Of a stretch of 64,000 bases of DNA, positions 37,480 through 47,311 are shown piece by piece; the first letter of the stretch is position 1, and every line of letters begins with the position of its first letter. Position numbers and translations under genes: made by a program. The stretch spans positions 124,001 through 188,000 of the forward strand of contig NZ_JABXOF010000002.1 in NCBI RefSeq assembly GCF_013375155.1, written 5' to 3'. Under the pieces are notes generated by a model. The model was not told the origin of the DNA and did not search any database. It saw only the letters and a program-made list of their open reading frames with translations. Source of the stretch: Serratia ureilytica. Lineage in GTDB: Bacteria > Pseudomonadota > Gammaproteobacteria > Enterobacterales > Enterobacteriaceae.

Positions 37480-38424
37480 TTAGAACAAATCTTTCAGATC
37501 GTGGGTGTAAGCTTTCACCGCCTGTTCCCCCGCGCTCTTCATCTGCTGAATCACGCTGACCAACTTGCTGGCGTACTGGGGATCGGTGGCGTACCCGGCG
37601 CGCTGCAGCGCATGCGCCGCCTGCTCCGGGCTGCGCGCGGCGGCCACGTCGGCGTAGCGCGGGTTGTTGGTCAGCAGTTTGACGTAATCGGCGATCGCTT
37701 CGACGTACGACCCGTAAACGCGGAACTTCGCCTTCACCTTCTTCGCCGCGCCCTGTTCGAACTCGGTGGTGGTGATCTCCGTCACCGGCCCGCTCCAGCT
37801 GCCGCCGGCCTTGATGCCGAACAGGTTGTAGCTCGGCGTGCCGTCTGAGGTTGGGATCTCGCGCTGCCCCCAGCCGGATTCCAGCGCCGCCTGCGCGACG
37901 ATCAGCTGATGCGGAATGCCGCTCTGCTGGCTGGCGACCTTCGCCGGTATCGACAGACGAGCGACGAAGTTGCCGTTGTTGAGCGACGGCGGCGCGGCGG
38001 CCGGCGGGGCTTTCGGCATCGCGCGGCGCACCATCTGCTCCAGCGCCTGGTTCGGCAGCGTTTGCAGCACCTCGTTGTCCAGCGCCATCGGCGACATGCC
38101 CGCGGTTTCGCTCGGCACCGCGTTGGCGTTGCTCATCTGCTTGACCATCATGTCGGCCAGCCCCAGCCCTTTTTGCGACATCTGCTGGGCGATTTGCTGA
38201 TCGTACATCGAGGTATAGAGCCGCGTTTGATCGCTACTCAACACCCCGTCCTGCGGCAAGGCGGAACGCATGCTTTTCAGCATCATCTGCACGAACATGC
38301 CTTCCACCTGCTGGGCCACCTGCTTGAGGTTGCCCTGCGGGTCGGCCGCCGCGTCGCGCTTCAGGCCGTTCAGCGCCTGGGCGTCATAGGCCGCGCCCGA
38401 CATCGCCATCAGATCGCGCGCCAT
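37480..38424 (-). CDS. flgJ: FlgJ, rod cap and peptidoglycan hydrolase
   Basis: FlgJ caps the growing rod and cuts a hole in the peptidoglycan. The 314-residue protein has both expected parts: an N-terminal rod-binding domain (about residues 1-110, with M-L-K-S-M-R near 48) and a C-terminal glucosaminidase/muramidase domain (about 150-314) with A-L-E-S-G-W-G near 177, where the glutamate is the likely acid. It overlaps flgI by one base. Confidence 0.96.
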   Translation of the reverse strand: MARDLMAMSGAAYDAQALNGLKRDAAADPQGNLKQVAQQVEGMFVQMMLKSMRSALPQDGVLSSDQTRLYTSMYDQQIAQQMSQKGLGLADMMVKQMSNANAVPSETAGMSPMALDNEVLQTLPNQALEQMVRRAMPKAPPAAAPPSLNNGNFVARLSIPAKVASQQSGIPHQLIVAQAALESGWGQREIPTSDGTPSYNLFGIKAGGSWSGPVTEITTTEFEQGAAKKVKAKFRVYGSYVEAIADYVKLLTNNPRYADVAAARSPEQAAHALQRAGYATDPQYASKLVSVIQQMKSAGEQAVKAYTHDLKDLF

Positions 38425-39524
38425 CAGATGATTTCCAGCTTGGCGCGCAGGCAGCCGGCGCTCTGCATCGCCTGCAGGATCGACATCAGATCGATCGGCG
38501 TGGCGCCCAGCGCGTTCAGCGCGCGAATGACGTTGTTCAGGTTGGCGCTGGCGTTCACCTTCTGCAGCGACCCGCCCTGCTGTTGCACCGAGATCTGGGT
38601 GTTTGGCGTCACCACCGTCTGGCCGCCTCCGAACGGCGTCGTCGGTTGGCTGACGGTGTTCTGCCGATCGACCACCACCGACAGGTTGCCCTGAGCGACG
38701 GCGCAGGAATCGAGGATCACATCGCGGTTCATCACCACCGACCCGGTGCGCGAGTTGATGATCACTTTGGCGTCCATCGCGCCGACGTTGACGGTGATGT
38801 TTTGAATCTCCGCCAGGAAGCGCACCTGAGAGCTGTTGCCCTGCGGCACCAGCACCTGGATCGTGCGGGCGTCGAGCGGCGTCGCGGTGCCGCCGCCGCG
38901 TTGGCGGTTGATGGCGTCGCTGATCTGCTGCGCCAGCGTGAAGTCTTCGTCATTCAGCTGCAGGTTGAGTACGCCGCCGCTGCCGAAGGTGGTCGGCAGC
39001 TCGCGCTCAATGGTGGCGCCGTTGCTGATGCGCCCGCCCGCCAGCTGGTTGACCTGCACGCTGCTGCCGCCGGCCGCCGCGCCCGCGCCGCCGACCAGCA
39101 CGTTGCCCTGCGCCAGCGCATAGACCTGGTTATCCACGCCTTTCAGCGGCGTCATCAGCAAGGTGCCGCCACGCAGGCTCTTGGCGTTGCCCATTGATGA
39201 GACCACCACGTCGATATTCTGCCCGGCGCGCGAGAACGGCGGCAGTTTGGCGGTCACCATCACCGCCGCCACGTTTTTCAGCTGCATGTTGGTGCCCGGC
39301 GGCACGGTGATGCCCAGCTGCGACAGCATGTTGCTCAGGCTTTGGGTGGTGAACGGCGTCTGCATGGTCTGGTCGCCGGAGCCGTCCAGCCCCACCACCA
39401 GGCCGTAGCCGATCAGGGCGTTGTCTCGCACGCCCTGCACCGTCACCAGATCGCGGATGCGCTCCGCCGCCGCCGGCAAGCACACCAGCCCGACGCACAG
39501 CGCGATAAACCATTTTTTCAGCAT
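38424..39524 (-). CDS. flgI: FlgI, P-ring protein
   Basis: FlgI builds the periplasmic P ring round the rod, helped by the chaperone FlgA. The 366-residue protein starts with a Sec signal (about 21 residues, ending A-A-A-E) and continues with [14 protein letters not shown], the conserved mature N-terminus. The G-L-D-G-S-G-D-Q-T sequence near residue 48 is also typical. It lies 10 bases after flgH and overlaps flgJ by one. Confidence 0.97.
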   Translation of the reverse strand: MLKKWFIALCVGLVCLPAAAERIRDLVTVQGVRDNALIGYGLVVGLDGSGDQTMQTPFTTQSLSNMLSQLGITVPPGTNMQLKNVAAVMVTAKLPPFSRAGQNIDVVVSSMGNAKSLRGGTLLMTPLKGVDNQVYALAQGNVLVGGAGAAAGGSSVQVNQLAGGRISNGATIERELPTTFGSGGVLNLQLNDEDFTLAQQISDAINRQRGGGTATPLDARTIQVLVPQGNSSQVRFLAEIQNITVNVGAMDAKVIINSRTGSVVMNRDVILDSCAVAQGNLSVVVDRQNTVSQPTTPFGGGQTVVTPNTQISVQQQGGSLQKVNASANLNNVIRALNALGATPIDLMSILQAMQSAGCLRAKLEII

Positions 39525-39534
39525 CAGTCAATCC

Positions 39535-40254
39535 TTAGAACGGTGAAACATTTAAGAAGAAGCGCTGCAGCCAGCCCATGGTCTGCGCTTCGTTGATATA
39601 GCCATTGCCGACGTATTCGATCCGCGCGTCCGCCACCTGCGTCGAGGTGACCGAGTTGTTGCCGCTGATGGTGCGCGGGTTGACGACGCCGGAGAAACGA
39701 ATGAATTCGGTGCCCTGGTTGATGGCGATCTGCTTTTCCCCCACCACGTGCAGGTTGCCGTTGGCCAGCACCTGGTTGACCGTCACCGTAATGGTGCCGT
39801 TGAAGGTGTTGTTGGCGTTGGCGCCGCCCTTGCCGCCGAAGGTGCTGTCGCCGGAAATGTCCATATCGGCGCGCGCATTGCCCAACAGGCCGTCAAGGTA
39901 ACGCGGCGAGGTGGCGACGCCGAACTTGCTGGCGCCGTTGCGGCTGGCATTGGCGGAGGAGCTCTTGCTGGCGCTGACGTTTTCCTGCAGCACGATGGTC
40001 AGGGTGTCGCCGACGTTGCGCGGACGGCGGTCTTCGAACAGCGGCTGATAGCCGTAGTTCATCGGCTGCACCGTCTGGAAGATCGAGCCGTTCGGCATCG
40101 GCGCGCTGGCCGGCGCGGGCTGCGCCGTGGTCGCACCGTCCACCAGCGGTTTATGCGGAATATAAGCGCAGCCGCTCAGCGTCAGCATCACCATTCCCGC
40201 CAGCCAGCGTTGTCCCTGCCGCGGCAGGATTGCCATCGAATATGTGGTTACCAC
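39535..40254 (-). CDS. flgH: FlgH, L-ring lipoprotein
   Basis: FlgH forms the outer-membrane L ring. The 239-residue precursor has a signal with lipobox L-S-G-C near residue 29, so the mature protein is a lipoprotein. The conserved [16 protein letters not shown] stretch follows near residue 68. I chose the GTG at 40254, because AAGGCG lies six bases upstream; the in-frame ATG at 40236 has none. The C-terminal [13 protein letters not shown] is family-typical. Confidence 0.95.
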   Translation of the reverse strand: MVTTYSMAILPRQGQRWLAGMVMLTLSGCAYIPHKPLVDGATTAQPAPASAPMPNGSIFQTVQPMNYGYQPLFEDRRPRNVGDTLTIVLQENVSASKSSSANASRNGASKFGVATSPRYLDGLLGNARADMDISGDSTFGGKGGANANNTFNGTITVTVNQVLANGNLHVVGEKQIAINQGTEFIRFSGVVNPRTISGNNSVTSTQVADARIEYVGNGYINEAQTMGWLQRFFLNVSPF

Positions 40255-40319
40255 GGGTATCGCCTTTGTTTCACGAAAGAGAATGACGGGCGCGGCAAGC
40301 CGGGCCCGTCAATGACAGA

Positions 40320-41105
<786 letters not shown>

Positions 41106-41120
41106 TTATTTCCTTGCTGC

Positions 41121-41876
41121 TTAGCTCACTGAGAGCAGTGAGTTGGCACGCTGTTCGTTTTCATCCACGCTGTGGATGACCTTCATTTGCATTTCAAAAC
41201 GGCGGGCGTTGGCGATCATGTCGACCATGGTCTCCATCGGCTTGACGTTACTGCCTTCCAGCACCCCGGGCATCACCCGCACCTGCGGATCGTTTTGCAA
41301 CTGATTGCCGCGCAACTGTTGGGTTTCCGGCGTCAGGCGGAACAGCCCGTCGTCACCGCGCATCACTTCGCGCGCGTCGGCTTTCACCAGCTTCAGGCGG
41401 CCGATCTGCGCGATGGTGTTCGGCGGATCGCCGGCGTTCAGCGCCGAAATGGTGCCGTCGGCGGCGATGGTGATCTCCGCCGACGGCGGCACCTCGATCG
41501 GCCCCCCGTCGCCCATCACCGGCAGCCCCTGCACCGTCAACTGCCCGGTGGAGGAGATCTGGATGTTGCCGTTGCGGGTATAGGCTTCACCGCCGCCCGG
41601 CAGGCTCACCGCCAGGAAACCGTCCTGCTGCAGCGCCACATCCAGCGGGCGCGCCGTATAGTTCAGCGCCCCCTGGCTCATGTCGGCGCCCGGCGTCGAC
41701 GCGGCCACCAATGTGCGCGTCGCCAGGCTCGGCCCGTCAACCGGCACCGCGCGCAGCGCGGCGAGCTGAGCGCGAAAGCCCGGCGTCGACGCGTTGGCCA
41801 GGTTGTTGGCGGTAATGGACTGCTGCTCCAGCGTTTGGCGAGCCGCGCCCATCGCGGTATAAATCGCGTGATCCAT
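41121..41876 (-). CDS. flgF: FlgF, proximal rod protein
   Basis: FlgF is one of the proximal rod subunits exported before FlgG. The 251-residue protein begins M-D-H-A-I-Y-T-A-M-G-A-A and carries the rod-family motif A-N-N-L-A-N-A-S-T-P-G-F near residue 23 and a C-terminal helix with M-V-D-M-I-A-N-A-R-R-F-E near residue 217. It lies 12 bases after flgE and 18 before flgG. Confidence 0.96.
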   Translation of the reverse strand: MDHAIYTAMGAARQTLEQQSITANNLANASTPGFRAQLAALRAVPVDGPSLATRTLVAASTPGADMSQGALNYTARPLDVALQQDGFLAVSLPGGGEAYTRNGNIQISSTGQLTVQGLPVMGDGGPIEVPPSAEITIAADGTISALNAGDPPNTIAQIGRLKLVKADAREVMRGDDGLFRLTPETQQLRGNQLQNDPQVRVMPGVLEGSNVKPMETMVDMIANARRFEMQMKVIHSVDENEQRANSLLSVS

Positions 41877-41888
41877 AACTCGACCCTA

Positions 41889-43112
41889 TTAGCGCAGGCT
41901 AACCAACGTCTGCAGAATGGAGTCCTGCGTCTTGATGGTCTGGGCGTTGGACTGATAGTTACGCTGTGCGACGATCATGTTCACCAGCTCCTGGCTCAGA
42001 TCGACGTTGGAAGACTCCAGCGCGCCGCTGGTCAGCTTGCCTAAGCCGCCGCCGCCCGCAAGACCGACGCGCGGCTGGCCGGACGCGCCGGTTTCCTGCC
42101 AAACGTTATCGCCCTGCGACGCCAGCCCTTCCGGGTTGGAGAAGTTAGCCATGACGATCTGGCCCAACAGCTGGGTTTGCTGGTTGGAGTAGACGCCCAC
42201 GATGGTGCCGTCGTTGTTGATCTGATAGCCCGTGTATTCACCGGCGGCATAACCGTCCTGCGATACCTTGCTCACCGAGTCGCTGCTCACGTTCTGCTGC
42301 ATGCTGCCGGCGAAGCTCAGGGTGAAGTTTTGCGCCGGCGCGCCGTCTTTGGCGGTCATCGGGATCACCATGCTGAACTCGCCCGGCGCGCCGTTGGTGC
42401 TGGTGGTTTTCACCAGGGTACCGCTGGTGCTGAACTCCATGGTGCCGGCGTTCACTGGCGCTGCGCTGCCGTCCTGGGTGTAGACCTGCCATTTATTGTC
42501 TTCGGTCTTCACGAAGTAAGCGTTGATGTTGTGCGCGTTACCCAGCGAGTCGTAGGCGGTGATGGTATTGGTATAGTTGTAGCTGTCCTGTTTGGTCGGA
42601 TCGAAGGTCTTGTTTTCCGGCACCTTATGGGTCGACATCAGGTTGGCAACCATCTGGCCGGAAGTGGACGCTTTCGCGTTCATCATGCCTTCAGGAATGC
42701 TCAACGGCACCGGGTTGGCGCCCTGCTGAATGGTCGGCGGGGAGCCGGCCGCCGGATAGCCGGTCAGCTGCAGACCCTGCATGTTGGTCAGATTGCGGTT
42801 CTCGTCCAGCTTGAACTGGCCGTTGCGGGTATAGAAGATGCCGCCGTCTTTATCCTGCATGCGGAAAAAGCCGTTGCCGTTGATGGCCACATCCAATGAA
42901 CGGCTGGTGCCGGTGGTGGTGCCGCCCTTGAAGTTCTGGGTGATGCCGGACACTTTGACGCCCAGACCGACCTGTGAACCGGCGAACATGTCGGCAAAGG
43001 AGACGCTGCCGGATTTGAAGCCCGCCGTCGCGGAGTTGGCGATGTTGTTACCGATCACGTCCAGGTTGGTTGCTGCCGCGTTCAAGCCGCTGACTGCCTG
43101 AGAAAAAGCCAT
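41889..43112 (-). CDS. flgE: FlgE, hook protein
   Basis: FlgE is the subunit of the flexible hook. The 407-residue protein has the N-terminal rod/hook signature (F-S-Q-A-V-S-G-L-N-A-A-A, then N-N-I-A-N-S-A-T-A-G-F near residue 24), large central domains D1 and D2, and the C-terminal L-V-N-M-I-V-A-Q-R-N-Y-Q helix. CGGAGAA precedes the start. It follows flgD after 54 bases and is of normal enterobacterial length. Confidence 0.97.
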   Translation of the reverse strand: MAFSQAVSGLNAAATNLDVIGNNIANSATAGFKSGSVSFADMFAGSQVGLGVKVSGITQNFKGGTTTGTSRSLDVAINGNGFFRMQDKDGGIFYTRNGQFKLDENRNLTNMQGLQLTGYPAAGSPPTIQQGANPVPLSIPEGMMNAKASTSGQMVANLMSTHKVPENKTFDPTKQDSYNYTNTITAYDSLGNAHNINAYFVKTEDNKWQVYTQDGSAAPVNAGTMEFSTSGTLVKTTSTNGAPGEFSMVIPMTAKDGAPAQNFTLSFAGSMQQNVSSDSVSKVSQDGYAAGEYTGYQINNDGTIVGVYSNQQTQLLGQIVMANFSNPEGLASQGDNVWQETGASGQPRVGLAGGGGLGKLTSGALESSNVDLSQELVNMIVAQRNYQSNAQTIKTQDSILQTLVSLR

Positions 43113-43166
43113 GTTATTCTCCGAATAGTGGTCAGGCTATCGTCCGATTGAGCCTGATGCTTAGGG

Positions 43167-43844
43167 TTATAAGATCTGTCGCACGTCTTCCAGGGTGGCG
43201 TTGCCCGCCAGGCCGAGATCCAGCTTGGCGCCGTTGCCGTCGCGGATCACGCCGTTCACCAGGCCGAAGTGCAGGCTGCGCGCCACCAACTGCTCGCCGT
43301 TGCCTTTGGCGTTAATCGCCACTTTGTAGGCGCCGTCGGGCGCGGTGGAGCCGTCATCCAGCGAACCGTCCCAGGTGAAGGCATGCACGCCGGCGGTCAG
43401 ACCGCCGATTTCGATGGTGCGCACCACCTGCCCGCTGGCGTTGGTGATGGTGGCGGTTACCTGATCGGCGGCGCGCTCCAGTTCCACGCCGAACGGCGTG
43501 GTGCTGACTTTGCCGTCCTTGCTGCCGACCAGAATGTTGCTGCCCGGCACCATCACGCCGTGGCCGATCAGCGCGGTGGCCTGCAGCGACTGATTGCTGT
43601 TGATCTGACCGGAGATCGACCCCAGCGTGGTGTTGAGTTTTTCGATGCCCTGAACGGTGTTGATCTGCGCCAGCTGCGAGGTCAGTTCGTTGTTCTGCAT
43701 CGGATTGGTCGGGTCCTGGTTTTTCAACTGCGCCACCAGCAGCGTCAGGAAGCTGTTGTGCAGATCCTGGCTGTTGGTATTTTTGCTGTTGTTACCGATG
43801 ACGGTATTGTCCAACGACTCGTTCGTGGTTGGGGCGATAGCCAT
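43167..43844 (-). CDS. flgD: FlgD, hook cap/scaffold protein
   Basis: FlgD forms the cap under which hook subunits assemble and is later discarded. The 225-residue protein has an N-terminal exported helical part with the conserved F-L-x-L-L-V-A-Q-L-K-N-Q-D-P near residue 33, then a beta-rich domain (about residues 90-215) with F-T-W-D-G. It lies 12 bases after flgC. Confidence 0.96.
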   Translation of the reverse strand: MAIAPTTNESLDNTVIGNNSKNTNSQDLHNSFLTLLVAQLKNQDPTNPMQNNELTSQLAQINTVQGIEKLNTTLGSISGQINSNQSLQATALIGHGVMVPGSNILVGSKDGKVSTTPFGVELERAADQVTATITNASGQVVRTIEIGGLTAGVHAFTWDGSLDDGSTAPDGAYKVAINAKGNGEQLVARSLHFGLVNGVIRDGNGAKLDLGLAGNATLEDVRQIL

Positions 43845-43856
43845 GGGAACCTCCGG

Positions 43857-44261
43857 TTACTGACCCAGCGTCAGGGTTTTCATCATCATCGACTTGGTGG
43901 TGTTGAGCACCTCGACGTTGGCCTGATAGCTGCGGGAAGCGGAGATGGTGTTGACCATTTCCCCCACTACGTCGACGTTCGGCATGCGCACATACCCCTT
44001 GGCGTCCGCCAGCGGGTTGCCCGGCTGATACACCAAACGCTCGGGCGCCGGATCGTCCACCACCTGGGCAACGCGCACGCCGCCGGTCGGCTGTCCCGGC
44101 GCCGCTGCGACCTGGAACACCACCTGCTTGGCGCGGTAAGGTTCGCCGTCCGGGCCGGTCACGCTGTCGGCGTTGGCCATGTTGCTGGCGCTGACGTTCA
44201 TGCGCTGGGATTGCGCCGATAACGCCGAGCCGGAGATATCAAAAATATTCAGTAAAGACAT
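43857..44261 (-). CDS. flgC: FlgC, proximal rod protein
   Basis: FlgC is a proximal rod subunit. The 134-residue protein is made of two terminal helices with the rod-family motif A-S-N-M-A-N-A-D-S near residue 26. The central stretch [14 protein letters not shown] is near residue 90. Length equals E. coli FlgC. Five bases separate it from flgB. Confidence 0.97.
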   Translation of the reverse strand: MSLLNIFDISGSALSAQSQRMNVSASNMANADSVTGPDGEPYRAKQVVFQVAAAPGQPTGGVRVAQVVDDPAPERLVYQPGNPLADAKGYVRMPNVDVVGEMVNTISASRSYQANVEVLNTTKSMMMKTLTLGQ

Positions 44262-44266
44262 GCGCC

Positions 44267-44680
44267 TTATCCTTGTTGCAGTACGGACATCATCCCTTTG
44301 ATCTGACCGTTGAGCAGCGTCAGGTCGGTCTGATATTTCAGGCTGTTATCGGCAAAGTTGGTGCGTTCGCGATCCATGTCCACCGTGTTGCCGTCCATCG
44401 ACGGCTGATCCGGCACCCGGAACAGCAGATCGAGCTGCGGCGGCTGCAGGGTCTGCGCCGGGATATGGCGCGCCGCCGTCAGGTTGAGCGCCATGCCGTT
44501 GCCGCTGACGCGCCCCTGCTCCATCACTTTGTTCAATTGGCTGGCGAAATCGATATCCCGCGCCTGATAACCCGGTGTGTCTGCGTTGGCGATGTTGGCG
44601 GCCAGAATTTCCTGCCGCTGGGCGCGCAAGTTCAGCGCCTCTTGGCCAAAGCGCAGAGCCGCGTCCAGTTTGTCGAGCAT
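44267..44680 (-). CDS. flgB: FlgB, proximal rod protein
   Basis: FlgB is the rod subunit next to FliE and leads the operon flgBCDEFGHIJ. The 137-residue protein has the family N-terminus ([12 protein letters not shown]) and [11 protein letters not shown] near residue 29. A GGAGGGAGC ribosome site precedes the ATG. It is divergent from flgA across about 160 bases that should contain class 2 promoters for both directions. Confidence 0.97.
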   Translation of the reverse strand: MLDKLDAALRFGQEALNLRAQRQEILAANIANADTPGYQARDIDFASQLNKVMEQGRVSGNGMALNLTAARHIPAQTLQPPQLDLLFRVPDQPSMDGNTVDMDRERTNFADNSLKYQTDLTLLNGQIKGMMSVLQQG

Positions 44681-44840
44681 GCTCCCTCCGCGAGGTTAGA
44701 ATTTGGAGTCGACAGCATAAACGCCCCCCGCGCTACCCTATCGCGGGAATAAACGCAAAATGGGGCGCTATTTATCTGCTTAGCCTGCGCGCGCTGCGGG
44801 TACACTTACGCGTATCCCGATGAAGCTTGAGAAGATGACG

Positions 44841-45494
44841 ATGAAAGGTAAAATGCTGCTGCTTATCGGCCTGCTGTGCAGTCTGAACGCGCGCGCCGAC
44901 GATCTGGCGACGCAAATCGAAAGCTTCATCCAAGGCAAGTTCAGCGGCGAACCGGTGCAGGTAAAAGTGCGGGTGCGCACGCCGCCGAACCAATGGCCCG
45001 CTTGCGAACTGCCGCAGCTGTCGCTGCCGCCCAACGCGCGGATCGGCGGCAACGTCAGCATTTCGGCGCGCTGTGGCCAGGAGCGGCGTTTTATCCAGAC
45101 GCAGGTGCAGGTGTTCGGCCGCTATCTCGTTTCGGCGCGCGGCATCACCGCCGGCAGCCGGTTGACGGCGGCGGACCTGACGTTGAAAGAAGGTCGGCTC
45201 GATACCCTGCCGCCGCGCGCGCTGACCGAAGCGGGCAAAGCGTTAGGCGCCGTCAGCCTGCGCAACATCAGCCCCGGCCAGCCGCTGACCCTCGCCATGC
45301 TGCGCCGGGCCTGGATTATCAAGGCCGGGCAACCGGTGCAGGTCAATGCACAGGGCGAAGGATTCAGCATTAGCGGCGCGGGCAAGGCGATGAACAACGC
45401 CGCCGCCGAAGACAGCGTGCGCGTGCGCATGGCGTCCGGGCAAATCGTCAGCGGCGTGGTCGGGGACGACGGCGCGATTCGCATTACGTTATAA
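44841..45494 (+). CDS. flgA: FlgA, P-ring assembly chaperone
   Basis: FlgA is a periplasmic chaperone for FlgI. The 217-residue product has a Sec signal ending near N-A-R-A and a C-terminal SAF-type beta-clip domain (about residues 90-215, with A-R-G-I-T-A-G-S-R-L near residue 98). I chose ATG 44841 because GAGAAG lies six bases upstream; in-frame ATGs at 44820 and 44835 have no well-spaced site. Length is close to E. coli FlgA (219). Confidence 0.94.
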   Translation: MKGKMLLLIGLLCSLNARADDLATQIESFIQGKFSGEPVQVKVRVRTPPNQWPACELPQLSLPPNARIGGNVSISARCGQERRFIQTQVQVFGRYLVSARGITAGSRLTAADLTLKEGRLDTLPPRALTEAGKALGAVSLRNISPGQPLTLAMLRRAWIIKAGQPVQVNAQGEGFSISGAGKAMNNAAAEDSVRVRMASGQIVSGVVGDDGAIRITL

Positions 45495-45499
45495 AAAAG

Positions 45500-45526
45500 T
45501 AAAGGTTCCGCAAACCTTGCCGATAA
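45500..45526 (+). promoter_or_regulatory. Sigma-28 promoter of flgMN
   Basis: TAAA, 15 bases and GCCGATAA form a perfect FliA site, starting six bases after the flgA stop and about 98 before the flgM ATG. FliA therefore drives its own antagonist, as in Salmonella. Confidence 0.95.
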
Positions 45527-45623
45527 GACAAATCAAGCAGCATTTTATTGGCCATCAGGGCCGCAACACTTTCATTGCAGCGTCGTCGCCCGAGAGCGGT
45601 CACGGCGTAAACGGAGATGGACC

Positions 45624-45935
45624 ATGAGTATCGATCGCACCCAGCGGTTACAGCCGGTTTCCACTGTGCAACCGCGTGAAACCCCGGCCGACAACCCGCT
45701 CCAGCCGCGTAAGGCCGCCGTGGCCGAAACCGCCGTCAGCGGTACGCAGGTCAAACTGAGCGAGGCGCAGGCGCGCCTGATGCAGCCGGGCACCCAGGAT
45801 ATCGATATGGGCCGGGTCGAGGCCATCAAGCAGGCGATCCGCAACGGTGAACTGAAGATGGACGCCGGCAAAATCGCCGACGCACTGCTGCAAGACGCGC
45901 AGAGCGATGTTCAATGGATCGCCGGACGCGACTGA
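45624..45935 (+). CDS. flgM: FlgM, anti-sigma-28 factor
   Basis: FlgM binds and inactivates FliA until the hook is complete, then leaves the cell through the hook. The 103-residue product has a disordered, exported N-terminal half and a helical C-terminal half that binds FliA ([14 protein letters not shown] near residue 67). It begins M-S-I-D-R-T like its relatives. GGAG precedes the ATG and flgN follows after 40 bases. Confidence 0.96.
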   Translation: MSIDRTQRLQPVSTVQPRETPADNPLQPRKAAVAETAVSGTQVKLSEAQARLMQPGTQDIDMGRVEAIKQAIRNGELKMDAGKIADALLQDAQSDVQWIAGRD

Positions 45936-45975
45936 CAACGCGGCGGCGGGTAGCGGTAAAGGATAAGTCATCACT

Positions 45976-46410
45976 ATGGAAAAGCTGGCACAACTGCTGG
46001 ACAAACTGTTGGAAACGCTGCAGGCGCTCAATGGCGTGCTGGAAGAAGAGCACGATCTGTTATGCTCCGGCCAGCTGCCGGGCGTGGCCTTGCAGCGCGT
46101 AACCGATGCCAAAAGCCAACTGTTGGCGACGGTCGCCTACCTCGAGCAACAGCGCCTGGGGCAGGAAAAAACCTGCGGGCAACGCGCGCCCTATGCCAGC
46201 CACGCCCCCCTGGCCGACCGTTGGCAGCGCGTTCAATTGCTGAGCCAAACACTGCGCGAAAAGAACCAGCACAACGGCCTGCTGCTCAATCAGCAGATCG
46301 ACCATAACGCTCAGGCGCTGGCCATCCTCAGCAAAAACAACAAATCGCTGTATGGCCCGGACGGCCAATCGCACGCCGGCAGCCTGCTCGGCAGAAAAAT
46401 CGGCGTCTGA
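45976..46410 (+). CDS. flgN: FlgN, chaperone for FlgK and FlgL
   Basis: FlgN is the export chaperone of the junction proteins FlgK and FlgL. The 144-residue product is highly helical, with the family N-terminus (M-E-K-L-A-Q-L-L-D-K-L-L) and a coiled-coil body. Order flgA-flgM-flgN is the enterobacterial standard. A hairpin starts about 11 bases after the stop. Confidence 0.94.
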   Translation: MEKLAQLLDKLLETLQALNGVLEEEHDLLCSGQLPGVALQRVTDAKSQLLATVAYLEQQRLGQEKTCGQRAPYASHAPLADRWQRVQLLSQTLREKNQHNGLLLNQQIDHNAQALAILSKNNKSLYGPDGQSHAGSLLGRKIGV

Positions 46411-46421
46411 CCTGACTCATT

Positions 46422-46446
46422 TGCCCGGTGAGCCTATCACCGGGCA
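46422..46446 (+). terminator. Hairpin after flgMN, probable terminator
   Basis: TGCCCGGTGA and TCACCGGGCA form a perfect ten-base stem with a five-base loop, 11 bases past the flgN stop. There is no T-run after it, so it may act with other factors or only protect the message end. Confidence 0.55.
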
Positions 46447-46602
46447 TGCGTTAACCGGCTTCTGCGCATCCCGTCGCATTTTCTCCCTATCACTCTTTGA
46501 ATTCACTTAAGACTTTGCGCCAGGCTGCGCATGGCGTGAATTTGGCTGTTTCTTTCCCTTTGGCCGCTTGTCACCCTGTGGTTATTTTTAAACCACTTGA
46601 AA

Positions 46603-46621
46603 TATACCCTTAACGGGTATA
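46603..46621. promoter_or_regulatory. Palindromic operator before the toxin-antitoxin genes
   Basis: TATACCC (46603-46609), a five-base spacer and GGGTATA (46615-46621) form a perfect palindrome 18 bases before the toxin ATG. It overlaps the place where a -10 box would be, as expected for self-repression by the antitoxin alone or the complex. Confidence 0.72.
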
Positions 46622-46639
46622 GATTCGCAGGGAGAGCGA

Positions 46640-47014
46640 ATGGCCGACATTTATCTCACCAAAACCTTTCAGGGTTTTGCCGCACGCGAGCGCATTAGCG
46701 ACGCCACGATAGTGAAAGCGGCGCGAGAGATGCAACATCAGCTGTACGACGCCAATCTTGGCGGTTGCGTAGACAAAAAGCGCATCGCTAGGGCTGGTGA
46801 GGGCAAACGTGGCGGCTATCGGGTACTGATCGTTTTTCGCGATGAAGACCGCCTGTTTTTTATGCGCGGCTTTGCCAAAAGCGAGAGAGAAAACATCAGT
46901 GCGGATGAGTTACAGGGATTGAAACATCTGGCTGCGCTGTATCTGGATTATTCGCCATTCAGACTCTACCAGCTGGTCAACAACAGGGAGTTACGGAGGC
47001 TAAGCGATGAGTAA
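46640..47014 (+). CDS. RelE/HigB-type toxin of a type II TA pair
   Basis: The 124-residue protein resembles the RelE/HigB-like family (COG4737 type), whose members cut mRNA, mostly on the ribosome. The stretch C-V-D-K-K-R-I-A-R near residue 45, G-G-Y-R-V-L-I-V-F-R near 57 and L-F-F-M-R-G-F-A-K-S near 72 are typical. GGGAGAG precedes the ATG. The toxin is first and overlaps the antitoxin by eight bases, the reversed order seen in higBA. It lies between flgN and flhE with no flagellar role apparent. Activity is inferred from family. Confidence 0.85.
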   Translation: MADIYLTKTFQGFAARERISDATIVKAAREMQHQLYDANLGGCVDKKRIARAGEGKRGGYRVLIVFRDEDRLFFMRGFAKSERENISADELQGLKHLAALYLDYSPFRLYQLVNNRELRRLSDE

Positions 47015-47309
47015 AATTCTTGCCGAGATCCACCAGGAAGTTCAGGGCCTGCACCGCGCCGGTTTCGTCGACGACGTGACCATGCGCACTTTCGACATGC
47101 TGTGCCTGCGGCCGGTAAAGCAGTTCGGGCCGGCCGAGATCCGCGCGTTGCGCGAACGGGAAAACGTCAGTCAGCCGGTGTTTGCGCTGTATCTCAACGT
47201 CAGCAAAAAGGCGGTGCAGAAATGGGAGCGCGGCGAAGCGCAGCCGAACTCCGCCGCGATGAAACTGCTGACGCTGGTGGAACGCAACGGCCTGCAAATT
47301 CTGGCCTGA
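47007..47309 (+). CDS. XRE/HigA-type antitoxin
   Basis: The 100-residue protein has a Cro/C1-type helix-turn-helix in its C-terminal half (about residues 55-85, with V-S-Q-P-V-F-A-L-Y-L-N-V-S and A-V-Q-K-W-E-R-G), typical of YiaG-like antitoxins (COG2944 type). GGAGG lies inside the end of the toxin gene and its start overlaps the toxin stop by eight bases, so translation is coupled. It should neutralise the toxin and repress from the palindrome at 46603. Its stop is two bases from the end of the convergent flhE. Confidence 0.85.
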   Translation: MSKILAEIHQEVQGLHRAGFVDDVTMRTFDMLCLRPVKQFGPAEIRALRERENVSQPVFALYLNVSKKAVQKWERGEAQPNSAAMKLLTLVERNGLQILA

Positions 47310-47311
47310 TC

